Assembly: GCA_049293335.1 (NCBI GenBank)
Contig: JBATSO010000047.1
Location: 1-46,205, forward strand
DNA from: JAGXIT01 sp049293335
GTDB taxonomy: Bacteria; Patescibacteriota; Saccharimonadia; Saccharimonadales; UBA4665
Length of the DNA stretch: 46,205 bases
Reading direction: 5' to 3'
The number at the start of each line of letters is the position of its first letter. Within the stretch, counting starts at the first letter, position 1. Below, piece after piece: positions 7,323 through 15,290 of this stretch. Position numbers and translations under genes: made by a program. Under the pieces are notes generated by a model that was given only the letters and a program-made list of their open reading frames with translations, had not been told where the DNA came from and made no database searches.

Positions 7323-8180
7323 ATGCATAAAATATATGGTGGTGTCGAAATTGGGGGTACAAAGACAATCTGCGCCATCGGGCACGCAGATGGGCGACTG
7401 CTTGCCCACAAGACTATTCCTACTACCTCAGTAGAAGAAACCCTGTTAGCAGTCAATCGCTTTTTCGAGGGGCAAGCTCCAGTAGCTGCATTGGGCGTTG
7501 GGTCGTTTGGGCCGCTCAACTTACATAAGCTATCTGAAGATTATGGCTCAATACATAATTCGCCAAAACCAGGCTGGACCAAAGTAGACCTAAAAACACG
7601 GCTGGGCGACCATTTTAAGGTACCTATCGAATTCGACCTAGATGTGAACTGTGCCGCTTTAGGGGAGTTATATTTTGGAGTAGCCAAAGATGTAGATAGT
7701 TTTGTGTACTTAACCTTCGGTACGGGTGTAGGAGGCTCGCTTGTTATCAACAAAGAGATAATTCATGGCATTTTGAACCTTGAAATGGGGCACATGCGTA
7801 TACCATATACACCCTCAAAAGCCTTCAAGGGTGTATGTAAATACCATGGTGACTGCTTGGAAGGAATTGCAAGCGGTTACGCCATGCAACAAAAATATGG
7901 GCAGCCTGCTGAGGGAATTTATTCAGAGAAAATATGGGATGAAGAAGCAGACTACATCGCATTGGCCATTAATAACATCATCATGACAGTGGGGCCTCAA
8001 AAGATCGTGCTGGGCGGTGGGCTAACTCATCACAGCAGTTTAATAGAGCGCGTCCGTCTAAAGTTACGCTCAACAATAGATAACTACCTATCGCTTCCAA
8101 ATTTGGACACTTACATTGTTGCATCAAGTGGCGACCTGAACGGCGTGCTCGGAGCTATTAAGCTTAGCCGCCGCTCTTAG
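7323..8180 (+). CDS. ROK family sugar kinase (fructokinase-like)
   Basis: The ROK fold phosphorylates hexoses with ATP. The 285-aa protein has the N-terminal phosphate loop GGVEIGGTKTICAIG, the catalytic DVN motif (D107) in FDLDVNCAALGE, and the GTGVGGSLV phosphate 2 loop. The zinc site is built from H157, C172, H175 and C178 in the HMRI...CKYHGDCLEGIASG region, a spacing that fits bacterial ROK fructokinases rather than NagC repressors. There is no DNA-binding domain. TATGAT ends 6 nt before the ATG, so it is probably leaderless. It is not part of an evident sugar operon. Confidence 0.9.
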   Translation: MHKIYGGVEIGGTKTICAIGHADGRLLAHKTIPTTSVEETLLAVNRFFEGQAPVAALGVGSFGPLNLHKLSEDYGSIHNSPKPGWTKVDLKTRLGDHFKVPIEFDLDVNCAALGELYFGVAKDVDSFVYLTFGTGVGGSLVINKEIIHGILNLEMGHMRIPYTPSKAFKGVCKYHGDCLEGIASGYAMQQKYGQPAEGIYSEKIWDEEADYIALAINNIIMTVGPQKIVLGGGLTHHSSLIERVRLKLRSTIDNYLSLPNLDTYIVASSGDLNGVLGAIKLSRRS

Positions 8181-8181
8181 G

Positions 8182-8249
8182 TTTCTCAGGGTTTCTCAGT
8201 TTCTCAGTTTCTCAGTTTCTCAGTTTCTCAGGGTCGTACCCTGAGCTGC
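8182..8249. repeat. TTTCTCAG tandem repeat fused to palindromic repeat copy 3
   Basis: TTTCTCAG is found at 8182-8189 and then as five perfect tandem copies at 8192-8231. The last copy runs directly into the third copy of the CAGGGTCGTACCCTG palindrome (8229-8243). The GGTTTCTCAG junction suggests that the tandem array grew out of the palindrome's CTCAGGG edge by slippage. Confidence 0.9.
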
Positions 8250-8326
8250 CTGAGCTGCCATGGCAGCAGGGAAATTGACGAGGACTTCAAGGCAAGCGTA
8301 CTATAGAAGGATGGCGAGGAGGGCCT

Positions 8327-9400
8327 ATGAAAATACATAATTTTGGGGCGGGACCAAGCATTTTACCCGACCAGGCACTTAAAAATACTGCCAAGGCAAT
8401 CATTGAGCTCGATGGTAGTGGGCTTTCCCTGCTCGAAATCTCTCACCGTAGCGCAGCATTTGAGAGCATTATTGCCGAGGCCGAAGCCCTCCTGAAAGAG
8501 CTGCTGGCAATCCCAAAAGGATACAAAGTGCTTTTTCTAGGCGGTGGTGCTAGCACACAGTTCGTAGTCGTTCCCTACAATTTACTCAACAAAAAGGCTG
8601 CCTACCTCGAAACGGGTGCGTGGGCCCAAAAAGCGGCTCAAGAAGCAGCACATTTCGGCGAAGTCACCACCATTGCAAGTTCGAAAGACAAGAATTTCTC
8701 GTATATTCCGACCAATTTTCACATTCCAAAAGATGCCGATTATCTACACGTCACTAGCAACAACACTCTCTTTGGCACAGAGTTACGCGCTGATATTGAC
8801 AGCCCCATTCCACTCGTCGCCGATATGTCATCCGACATTTTGAGTCGACCAATAGATGTAAGCAAATATGGCCTGATTTACGGTGGGGCTCAAAAAAATA
8901 TGGGGCCAGCCGGTGTGAGCTTTGTTATCGTGCGAGAAGATATATTGGGCAAGGTTGAACGGTCTATTCCAAAAATGTTCGATTACCGCACTCACATTGA
9001 GCACAGTTCTATGTACAACACGCCGCCCGTGACTGCCATCTACACAGTGCGCGAAGTGCTGCGCTGGGTCAAAGCCGAAGGCGGTGTACCAGCCATGCAA
9101 AAACGGGCAGAAAAACGATCGGCATTACTGTACGCCGAAATTGATCGCAATAATTTATTTGAAGGCACGGCAGTTAATAAAGACAGGTCGCTCATGAATG
9201 TATGTTTTGTAATGTCAGAGGGTAACGAAAAGCTAGAAAGTGCATTCTTAGACTACGCCACCAAAGCAGGCATGCACGGCATAAAAGGCCATCGTTCTGT
9301 TGGAGGTTTTCGCGCAAGTCTGTACAACGCGCTTCCGTTTGACAGTGTTGAGGCGCTGGTACGCTGCATGCAAACATTCGAAAAGGAGTACACCACATGA
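8327..9400 (+). CDS. serC: Phosphoserine aminotransferase SerC
   Basis: SerC transfers an amino group from glutamate to 3-phosphohydroxypyruvate to give phosphoserine (PLP enzyme, class V aminotransferase). The 357-aa length fits the family. It begins with the family motif NFGAGPSILP. The LFLGGGASTQF phosphate-binding segment, the DMSSD cofactor-binding aspartate (D166-D170) and the Schiff-base lysine K190 in GGAQKNMGPAG are all present. A C-terminal KGHRSVGGFRASLYNA substrate-binding arginine region is intact. The start has AGGAGG 7 nt upstream. The stop overlaps the start of serA (ATGA), so the two are translationally coupled. Confidence 0.97.
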   Translation: MKIHNFGAGPSILPDQALKNTAKAIIELDGSGLSLLEISHRSAAFESIIAEAEALLKELLAIPKGYKVLFLGGGASTQFVVVPYNLLNKKAAYLETGAWAQKAAQEAAHFGEVTTIASSKDKNFSYIPTNFHIPKDADYLHVTSNNTLFGTELRADIDSPIPLVADMSSDILSRPIDVSKYGLIYGGAQKNMGPAGVSFVIVREDILGKVERSIPKMFDYRTHIEHSSMYNTPPVTAIYTVREVLRWVKAEGGVPAMQKRAEKRSALLYAEIDRNNLFEGTAVNKDRSLMNVCFVMSEGNEKLESAFLDYATKAGMHGIKGHRSVGGFRASLYNALPFDSVEALVRCMQTFEKEYTT

Positions 9401-10320
9401 GCACCATTTTATTAGCAACTCAAAAGCCGTTTTCTAGCGAGGCTGTTCAGCAAATAAAAGAGGTCGTTGAGTTAGCTGGTCACACCTTTTCGCTACTCGA
9501 AAACTACAGTAGCGCGGCAGAGTTACAGGCCGCAGTGCGTGACGTGGAGGGGCTAATCGTAAGAAGTGACCAAGTCGACGCAGCCCTGCTTGACCACGCA
9601 CAGCAGCTTAAAATTGTTGTGCGGGCTGGAGCCGGCTACGACAATCTTGACCTTCCTGGTTGCACTGCACACCGGGTGGTGGCCATGAACACGCCAGGAC
9701 AAAATAGTAACGCCGTGGCCGAACTAGCAATTGGTCTGATGGTTTACGCCGCCCGTAATTTTTACCAACCCGGAACAGGTTCTGAACTACGCGGCAAAAC
9801 ACTGGGTCTGCAAGCATATGGAAACGTGGGAAGGCTCGTTGCAAAGCATGCCAAGGGTATGGGCATGAACGTTTCTGCCTTTGACCCGTTTGTAGACTCT
9901 AAACGTATTGAGGCCGACGATGTTACACCACTCACAACGCTAGAATCACTCTACAAAACATGCGACTATGTTTCCTTGCACATCCCTGCCCTGCCTGACA
10001 CGCTAGGCTCGATCAATTACAACCTTTTGTCATTGCTACCCAAAGGTGCAACGGTTATCAACACTGCCCGTAAAGAGATTGTAAACGAGCAAGACCTTGC
10101 ACGAGTTTTACAAAAGCGTCCAGACGTACGCTACGTGGCAGATGTCATGCCCGACAACTACTCACAGCTCATAAGGCAATTCCCCGCCCAAGTCTACGCC
10201 ACGCCCAAAAAAATGGGCGCCGAAACCGCAGAGGCAAATACGGCGGCAGGCGTGGCTGCCGCAAAGCAGATCGTCAATTTCCTCAAAAATGGCGATACTA
10301 CCTTCCAACTGAACCGCTAA
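9397..10320 (+). CDS. serA: D-3-phosphoglycerate dehydrogenase-like 2-hydroxyacid dehydrogenase (Lys-type)
   Basis: This 307-aa protein oxidises 3-phosphoglycerate to 3-phosphohydroxypyruvate by inference from family and from its overlap with serC. It has the NAD-binding Rossmann core KTLGLQAYGNVGRLVAK (about 134-150), the VVRAGAGYDNLD substrate loop and the catalytic arginine R225 in NTARKEIVNE. It lacks a C-terminal ACT domain, so serine feedback inhibition of the usual kind is not expected. The canonical active-site histidine of the TPHxG motif is lysine here (K271 in ATPKKMGAET), and the usual EP glutamate is replaced in DVMPDN. This matches the His-to-Lys variation described for short type III PGDHs such as that of Entamoeba. 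Confidence 0.88.
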   Translation: MSTILLATQKPFSSEAVQQIKEVVELAGHTFSLLENYSSAAELQAAVRDVEGLIVRSDQVDAALLDHAQQLKIVVRAGAGYDNLDLPGCTAHRVVAMNTPGQNSNAVAELAIGLMVYAARNFYQPGTGSELRGKTLGLQAYGNVGRLVAKHAKGMGMNVSAFDPFVDSKRIEADDVTPLTTLESLYKTCDYVSLHIPALPDTLGSINYNLLSLLPKGATVINTARKEIVNEQDLARVLQKRPDVRYVADVMPDNYSQLIRQFPAQVYATPKKMGAETAEANTAAGVAAAKQIVNFLKNGDTTFQLNR

Positions 10321-10333
10321 ACTAACGCTCACG

Positions 10334-10828
10334 TTATTTGGTTTTAGACTTTTTATCTTCTTTATACGGCTTATGATTGGCATACAGCACCGCTAGGCTG
10401 ATTGTAGCGCCTACCACGAGTAGTATGGTTTGCAAATTACTAAGCTCGTGCCATAACTGCTGACTCATGATTCCCTTTTGCAGACCCGTAGGCAAAAGCG
10501 GCACCATTAAAAGCGCATACAGCAGACCGCACGCAATTGCTACCACAAAGTTCGCAAACCTTTTTCTACCGTATATATTGCGCTGCGTAAAAAGTAGCGC
10601 CAAAAACATCGGCAATGTTAATAGCGCCCATTTTACCGCCTGCTGTATAGCCAGTGCGGAACCAGGCGAAAAAGCTACCGCAAAATCGGTTGCATCTTGC
10701 GCAACATAATTTAAAAGCATACTACCTACACATAAGCTAGCAAAACCAACCGCGGCGTTGGCTTTAAGCGCCACGAATAGACCAATGGGAATAATTATGA
10801 GGGCAGTGAGCACGATTGTATGCTGCAT
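10334..10828 (-). CDS. Hypothetical membrane protein, about five TM helices
   Basis: This 164-aa protein is not recognised. It carries hydrophobic helices at about 4-24, 27-45, 65-83, 92-112 and 132-152, short loops, and a very basic Lys-rich tail (KPYKEDKKSKTK). It lies convergent with serA, with only 13 bp between their stops, and no shared terminator is visible. It could be a small accessory membrane protein; no function can be inferred. Confidence 0.75.
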   Translation of the reverse strand: MQHTIVLTALIIIPIGLFVALKANAAVGFASLCVGSMLLNYVAQDATDFAVAFSPGSALAIQQAVKWALLTLPMFLALLFTQRNIYGRKRFANFVVAIACGLLYALLMVPLLPTGLQKGIMSQQLWHELSNLQTILLVVGATISLAVLYANHKPYKEDKKSKTK

Positions 10829-10873
10829 ATGCTCAACTATAGCACAAGCGTTGTAAGTCGTTGAAAGCTTAGC

Positions 10874-10996
10874 CTATGCTCTAGGCTTACTAGCGGCACG
10901 TTGGGCCGAACGAACAACTTTAAATATAGCTCGGGCCGCGGCAATCAGTGCCAATAAACGCTTTACCCGAAATATAAATGAAAATAATTTAATCAT
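10874..10996 (-). CDS. Small basic protein, 40 aa
   Basis: A 40-codon ORF starts with ATG at 10996 and ends at TAG 10876-10874. It begins MIKLFSFIFRVKRLL, continues with ALIAAARAIFKVV and ends in a basic tail. The composition (amphipathic, with many Arg, Lys and Ala and no acidic residue) is like a membrane-active or nucleic-acid-binding peptide. TATGCT ends exactly 6 nt before the ATG, matching the leaderless promoters of verified genes in this window. It sits 67 bp downstream of the DUF192 gene on the same strand. A short AGCCTA/TAGGCT hairpin covers its stop. It is likely real but uncharacterised. Confidence 0.55.
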   Translation of the reverse strand: MIKLFSFIFRVKRLLALIAAARAIFKVVRSAQRAASKPRA

Positions 10997-11063
10997 ACAA
11001 AAAGCATACTGTACCGTAAGAACCTGTGGTAGCGGATGGCTTACACATAAAACGTTTGCTAGC

Positions 11064-11552
11064 TTACAAACTTAGAGTTTGACCTAGCTTTATGCCCGAG
11101 TGATCAACTTCGCCCGCGTTTAACTCAATAACATATTTTGCGGGCTGCACAGCGCAAAAATTATGTGGAAACGTTGCAGGCAAAACGTTTTTTTCAATAT
11201 GAACTACCTTTTTTGCGCTGTCCAACCAAATAATATCAAGTGCGAAATGCATATCTTTCATCCAAAAACAGGCCTTGTCTGGCGCATCGAACACAAATAA
11301 CATGCCTTTATTTCTTGGCATCGAAGCCCGCCCACTAAGCCCCTTCCTTCGAGCTTGTTCGGTCGAGGCTACTTCCATAGCATATCTCGTTTTGCCCATA
11401 TTGGTGAGTTGTGTACTCGAGCGGCTTGAATGGGTAGGCACAAGCAGAAAGCCCGCAACCACAATCAAAAGCAGCACCAGTGAATATTTTGTAGTTAGCC
11501 TAAGCTCCAACTTTGTCTTTTTTGTGCTTGGCTTTGGCGTTACGTTCGACAT
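11064..11552 (-). CDS. DUF192 family protein with signal anchor
   Basis: This protein of about 162 aa has an N-terminal basic stretch and one hydrophobic helix (about 25-43), then a DUF192 domain: MEVASTEQARRKGLSGR, the MLFVF and CFWMKDMHFALDIIWLD core, and a C-terminal VIELNAGEVDHSGIKLGQTL. DUF192 proteins are small beta-barrel domains of unknown function, usually exported or membrane-anchored. The ATG at 11552 lies inside the 3' end of the upstream RimK-like gene (about 50-bp overlap in another frame), so it is the last gene of the ATP-grasp operon. Confidence 0.9.
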   Translation of the reverse strand: MSNVTPKPSTKKTKLELRLTTKYSLVLLLIVVAGFLLVPTHSSRSSTQLTNMGKTRYAMEVASTEQARRKGLSGRASMPRNKGMLFVFDAPDKACFWMKDMHFALDIIWLDSAKKVVHIEKNVLPATFPHNFCAVQPAKYVIELNAGEVDHSGIKLGQTLSL

Positions 11553-12912
11553 ACTCAATTATTTTAGTCGCCACATCACGCCTTGTCACGAGCTCGGGTG
11601 TTTTTATGCTCGCACTGCTGTTTACCTCTAGTACTTTTGGTCCGTCATTTGAACGCATCATATCAACGCCGCAAAATGGCAAGTTCATGGCACGAGCTGC
11701 CTTAATGGCAGTCCGCTCTTCTTCGGCAGTCAGTTTTACCTTATGGCCTACTCCACCCTGATGAGTGTTGCTGCGGAAGTCATCGTCTAGGCTCTGGCGA
11801 ATGATGCTTGCTACCACTCGGTGACCGACTACCAGTGCTCGAATATCCGTGCCCGCGCTTTCTTTTACAAATTCTTGAACAATAAAGTTTACGCCTTCAA
11901 CATAAAATGCCTGCATTACAGCCTTGGCCGCCTTTTTGGTTTCGGCCAAAACCACACCATTGCCGTGAGTACCCCGCGCTACCTTAATAATAACGGGGGC
12001 ACCACCTGCTAAATCGACAATCTCTTCCAGGTTAGCTGTTTCGCGGGCAAAAACCGTTTTTGGTATGCCTACGTCTTGCCGCGCCATAATTTGGTACGAA
12101 CGTAGTTTGTCGCGCGAACGGTTGATCGCCATCGAACTGGCCGTACTAAAGGTACCTTGCATTTCAAATTGACGTACCACGGCGGTCCCGTATTTTGTAT
12201 AGCTCTGAGCAATACGGGGGATAATTACGTCGAATTTTGGTAGTACTTTACCCTTGTAGTACACGACCGGCTTGCTTTTCTCCATGGTGAGATAGCATTT
12301 TGCATAGTTTATCACCCGTATATCGTGCCCTCGTGCTGCTGCGACTTCTTTGAGACGCTTTGTAGTGTAATTGGCTGTCCCCTTAGATAAAATGGCAATT
12401 TTAAGTTTCGGCCCAACCATCTTGTTTGGCAAAGATGCCCTTGCCCCAGCCTCAAACGCTTTCCGCAACAGTCGTGCATATTCAGCGTCTTCTTTCGGGT
12501 TCAGATCGTATGAACTAATATCGACAATAAACCTATCTCGTAAAATGTTACGTCCAACGAGCACTGGGTAAATTTGCGTTGAACGATCGGCAAGTGTAAA
12601 CGAGGTTCGAATCTTTCGCCCCTTTACCACGCACAGCAGCTTGACCACGTACCGTTCCTCGGCCATGCCATTTGAGGGCGTAACGATGATCCTCGTAAAC
12701 TGCTCTGCCGCTATCAGCTCGCCCGTATACAGTACGTGACCTTCAGCAAAAAAACTAAACGTTAGGCGTCCGTTCGATTCTACTATATTTGAAGCCCATA
12801 TGGTTGAATTGCGAGCACCAGTATCTATCCGAGCTGGCACGTCAGTCAGCCCAATTTCGGGGAATGAAACTGGCTCAGAAGAACCAATTATGGTTAGTGG
12901 TTTTGAGGGCAT
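11500..12912 (-). CDS. Retropepsin-like (DTGA) domain fused to RimK-type ATP-grasp ligase
   Basis: A two-domain protein of about 470 aa. The N-terminal part (about 1-160) is a putative ATP-dependent zinc protease/RimB-like retropepsin fold, with the active-site-like motif ARIDTGARNSTIWA and a second strand LVGRNILRDRFIVD. The C-terminal part (about 175-460) is a RimK-type ATP-grasp enzyme, with KIAILSKG, a PVIIKVARGTHGNGV ATP lysine, RALVVGHRVVASIIR, and the metal-binding GVDMMRS and LEVNSSASIK motifs. RimK adds glutamates to the ribosomal protein S6 tail; the substrate here is unknown. ATG at 12912 overlaps the preceding stop as TAATG; an in-frame ATG at 12924 is possible. It is operonic with the next two upstream genes. 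Confidence 0.88.
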   Translation of the reverse strand: MPSKPLTIIGSSEPVSFPEIGLTDVPARIDTGARNSTIWASNIVESNGRLTFSFFAEGHVLYTGELIAAEQFTRIIVTPSNGMAEERYVVKLLCVVKGRKIRTSFTLADRSTQIYPVLVGRNILRDRFIVDISSYDLNPKEDAEYARLLRKAFEAGARASLPNKMVGPKLKIAILSKGTANYTTKRLKEVAAARGHDIRVINYAKCYLTMEKSKPVVYYKGKVLPKFDVIIPRIAQSYTKYGTAVVRQFEMQGTFSTASSMAINRSRDKLRSYQIMARQDVGIPKTVFARETANLEEIVDLAGGAPVIIKVARGTHGNGVVLAETKKAAKAVMQAFYVEGVNFIVQEFVKESAGTDIRALVVGHRVVASIIRQSLDDDFRSNTHQGGVGHKVKLTAEEERTAIKAARAMNLPFCGVDMMRSNDGPKVLEVNSSASIKTPELVTRRDVATKIIEYVERNAKAKHKKDKVGA

Positions 12913-14297
12913 TAGTTTTTCCATTCAAATTCATTATCTTCATTAAGTTCAACATTCACTAGAAATCGAGAACGCAATAACCGTCGGCCAATAAGTAGAG
13001 AGTGACTCATTTTAGAGCGATCGCTCAGCGTAAGCACTGCGGGGAACCTTACCCCATCTAACGCAATCTTCGTCTGTATCGCGTAACGCATCTCTGAGTG
13101 ACCGTTTGAGCTAGACACCTGTGTCATAAAAAACTCTTTAAACTCACAAGAATGCTTAGTATTATTATATGTTTTTAGCTTTGAGCTTGGCATAACTTCA
13201 AACTTAAGAACATCAACACCGTTTTCTGTAACTATCCGTATGTTTTCAGCATGTAATGTTGATGAATATGCACCAGTATCAATTTTAGCAACCGCAGATT
13301 CTACGCCCAATTCTGTAAGTTTCACAATCGCTCTCCTGCCAATGATCTTCATGGCTTTTTTGCGATTTCTTTTATTTCGTTCTTTAAGCTCGCTCCTTAA
13401 GGAATGGTTGAATGAAGCAATATTCTCCTCACTATACGCCCCTGTAACAATTTGCGATCCCTGATTGACCTCCAAAACATATAGTTTTTTGCTTTGTTTT
13501 TCTTGGATTAAATCAACACCACATACCTGCAGATTCACCGAACGGGCTGCTTTTTTCGCTAAATGTTTTAGGCTCCGGTCAGCCTCTGTAGTATCAATAT
13601 ACTCAGCCGAGCCACCGGCTGAAATGTTATTTAGGTGTGATGAGCCATCTCCAACTCTCTTAATAACAAACCCCACACGCTCAAAATAAATTCCCACTCT
13701 GTAGTCACCATCATTCTCTATGTATCGTTGAATTATAAAATGAGCATCCTTATGTTCATCTATTCTTTCAATGGCTTGCGTTTTGTCTACCAGAAAATTG
13801 AGTTTTCCTTTTGCCCCAACAATATCTTTAACTATGAACTTCCTTCCAAGTTTGCCCTGCCATTTTTCTACCGCTTGGGGTAAAAGCTCGGATCGACGAA
13901 CATACATAGTAAAGGGTACTCTCAGTCCATCGCTCCACAGACGAAATCCAGTTACAAGCTTTGAAACACCCATACCCAGGACAGCATGATCAGCAAACTG
14001 TATTCCTTTATGATAAAGATAGATTCCTAGTGCCGCCGCCTCTTCTGGCATAGCCTCCCAGGACTTCATGTAGACATATAAGGCATCATTTAAGTCAATG
14101 TCGGTTATTGCGTCGTAGACATGCGCCTCGCCATTCTCATCGATAACATAGACCAGGTTCTCTAAAGCCACGGTTACTACATCTACTTCTTCTGGAAAAT
14201 TAGCAGCTTTTTTGAGCCGACGTCCGAAACCATCAAACCGAGTACTAGATGAGCTACGTTGATATGCAAAAACAAATACTATAAATTTATTTTTCAC
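12912..14297 (-). CDS. ATP-grasp ligase fused to C-terminal retropepsin-like (DTGA) domain
   Basis: This 461-aa protein carries the same two kinds of domain as its downstream neighbour in the opposite order. An ATP-grasp module occupies about 40-290, with lysine in FIVKDIVGAKGK, a SHLNNISAGGSAEY loop, and the GVDLIQEK and LEVNQGSQI metal ligands. A basic linker (about 300-318) leads to a retropepsin-like domain with KIDTGAYSSTLHA (D340-A343) and LLIGRRLLRSRFLVNVE. GTG at 14297 is the start, preceded by AAGGAG 7 nt away, and overlaps the end of the upstream ligase gene. Function is inferred to be peptide-bond-type ligation to a protein or peptide; the DTGA domain may process or bind the tail. 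Confidence 0.85.
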   Translation of the reverse strand: MKNKFIVFVFAYQRSSSSTRFDGFGRRLKKAANFPEEVDVVTVALENLVYVIDENGEAHVYDAITDIDLNDALYVYMKSWEAMPEEAAALGIYLYHKGIQFADHAVLGMGVSKLVTGFRLWSDGLRVPFTMYVRRSELLPQAVEKWQGKLGRKFIVKDIVGAKGKLNFLVDKTQAIERIDEHKDAHFIIQRYIENDGDYRVGIYFERVGFVIKRVGDGSSHLNNISAGGSAEYIDTTEADRSLKHLAKKAARSVNLQVCGVDLIQEKQSKKLYVLEVNQGSQIVTGAYSEENIASFNHSLRSELKERNKRNRKKAMKIIGRRAIVKLTELGVESAVAKIDTGAYSSTLHAENIRIVTENGVDVLKFEVMPSSKLKTYNNTKHSCEFKEFFMTQVSSSNGHSEMRYAIQTKIALDGVRFPAVLTLSDRSKMSHSLLIGRRLLRSRFLVNVELNEDNEFEWKN

Positions 14298-15204
14298 TGC
14301 CCATCTCCTTTATATAGTTAAGTAATGCATCCATTTTCTTGTCGACTTCTGCGCCTATTTCTATCTGAGGAGTTTGATTTACTTCTAAAATATAAGGACT
14401 GCCAGTGTTCTTATCAATTATTAAATCTACGCCAGAAAACTGCGCCCGTCCAAGCACCTCTGCTGCATTAATCACTGCATCTATTGATTTTTTGTCCAGA
14501 GCTTCAACAGGAATAATCTCTCCTTTTGCACCAGCAGATGTATTATTGAGATGAGTGTTTGCGGCGCGTTGCCTAGTTCGTTTTAGCACCAACTTTATTT
14601 CACCCCCAAGGACCAAGCATCTGTAATCACAATCATTCGGTATAAACTCTTGCGCAACATATTGAACGTCCTTATTTTCTCTAAGTATATCTTTAAGGTT
14701 TTTATAGTTATTTACTAGATGATTGTTTTTCCCACCACACGCATCGGCCGCTTTTAGTATAAACGGGTAGTCTAAAGGTGGCTGCTGCCGAAAGACTTTC
14801 TCTATTTCTCTTGCGCTGGATATGAAAGTATTCGGCAGTGGCACGGACCTATCCGCCAGAAGGCCTAATTCACCCACTTTTGTCATTGGAGTCAATGTTT
14901 TCAACTCGTGGCTCATAAATGGTACGCCTTTTTGTGCTAAATAATTTGCAGCCACTAGTGCTTGTTGCTGCGACTTGTACCATAACTCAAAGTACACCAC
15001 ATCATAATCGTCTATCGGAAAACCTGTCATAGAGTCAATAATGTGTAATTTATTGTTATAAATACTAATGCGCAAATCTTTTAGCGACCCACGGTGCATA
15101 TCCAGACCGTGTACTTTCCCCCTTGTCTTCAATCGACCGAATAACAAATCGGTATAGGGGGTTTTATTGCTACGAAAACTATAAAGAACTAGTACTCTTT
15201 TCAT
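14287..15204 (-). CDS. ATP-grasp ligase, first gene of operon
   Basis: This 305-aa stand-alone ATP-grasp protein has an N-terminal preATP-grasp segment (MKRVLVLYSFRSNKTPYTD), a central ATP-binding lysine (K151, in PFILKAADACGGKNN), VAQEFIPNDCDYRCLVLGGE, the loop HLNNTSAGAKGE, and C-terminal metal ligands D260 and E274/N276 in SGVDLI and ILEVNQTPQI. The HLNN(T/I)SAG loop is shared with the 461-aa neighbour but not with the RimK-like third enzyme, so these two form a distinct subfamily. No SD of good quality is seen; ATG at 15204 follows an 86-nt AT-rich leader. The substrate is unknown. Confidence 0.85.
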   Translation of the reverse strand: MKRVLVLYSFRSNKTPYTDLLFGRLKTRGKVHGLDMHRGSLKDLRISIYNNKLHIIDSMTGFPIDDYDVVYFELWYKSQQQALVAANYLAQKGVPFMSHELKTLTPMTKVGELGLLADRSVPLPNTFISSAREIEKVFRQQPPLDYPFILKAADACGGKNNHLVNNYKNLKDILRENKDVQYVAQEFIPNDCDYRCLVLGGEIKLVLKRTRQRAANTHLNNTSAGAKGEIIPVEALDKKSIDAVINAAEVLGRAQFSGVDLIIDKNTGSPYILEVNQTPQIEIGAEVDKKMDALLNYIKEMGSEK

Positions 15205-15290
15205 ATGTCGCTAACCTGACCTAAGTCCATAGCTTTTTTGGGTAACTTTTCATTTATGAATGATATCATTTTTTTGATAATAATGCAATA

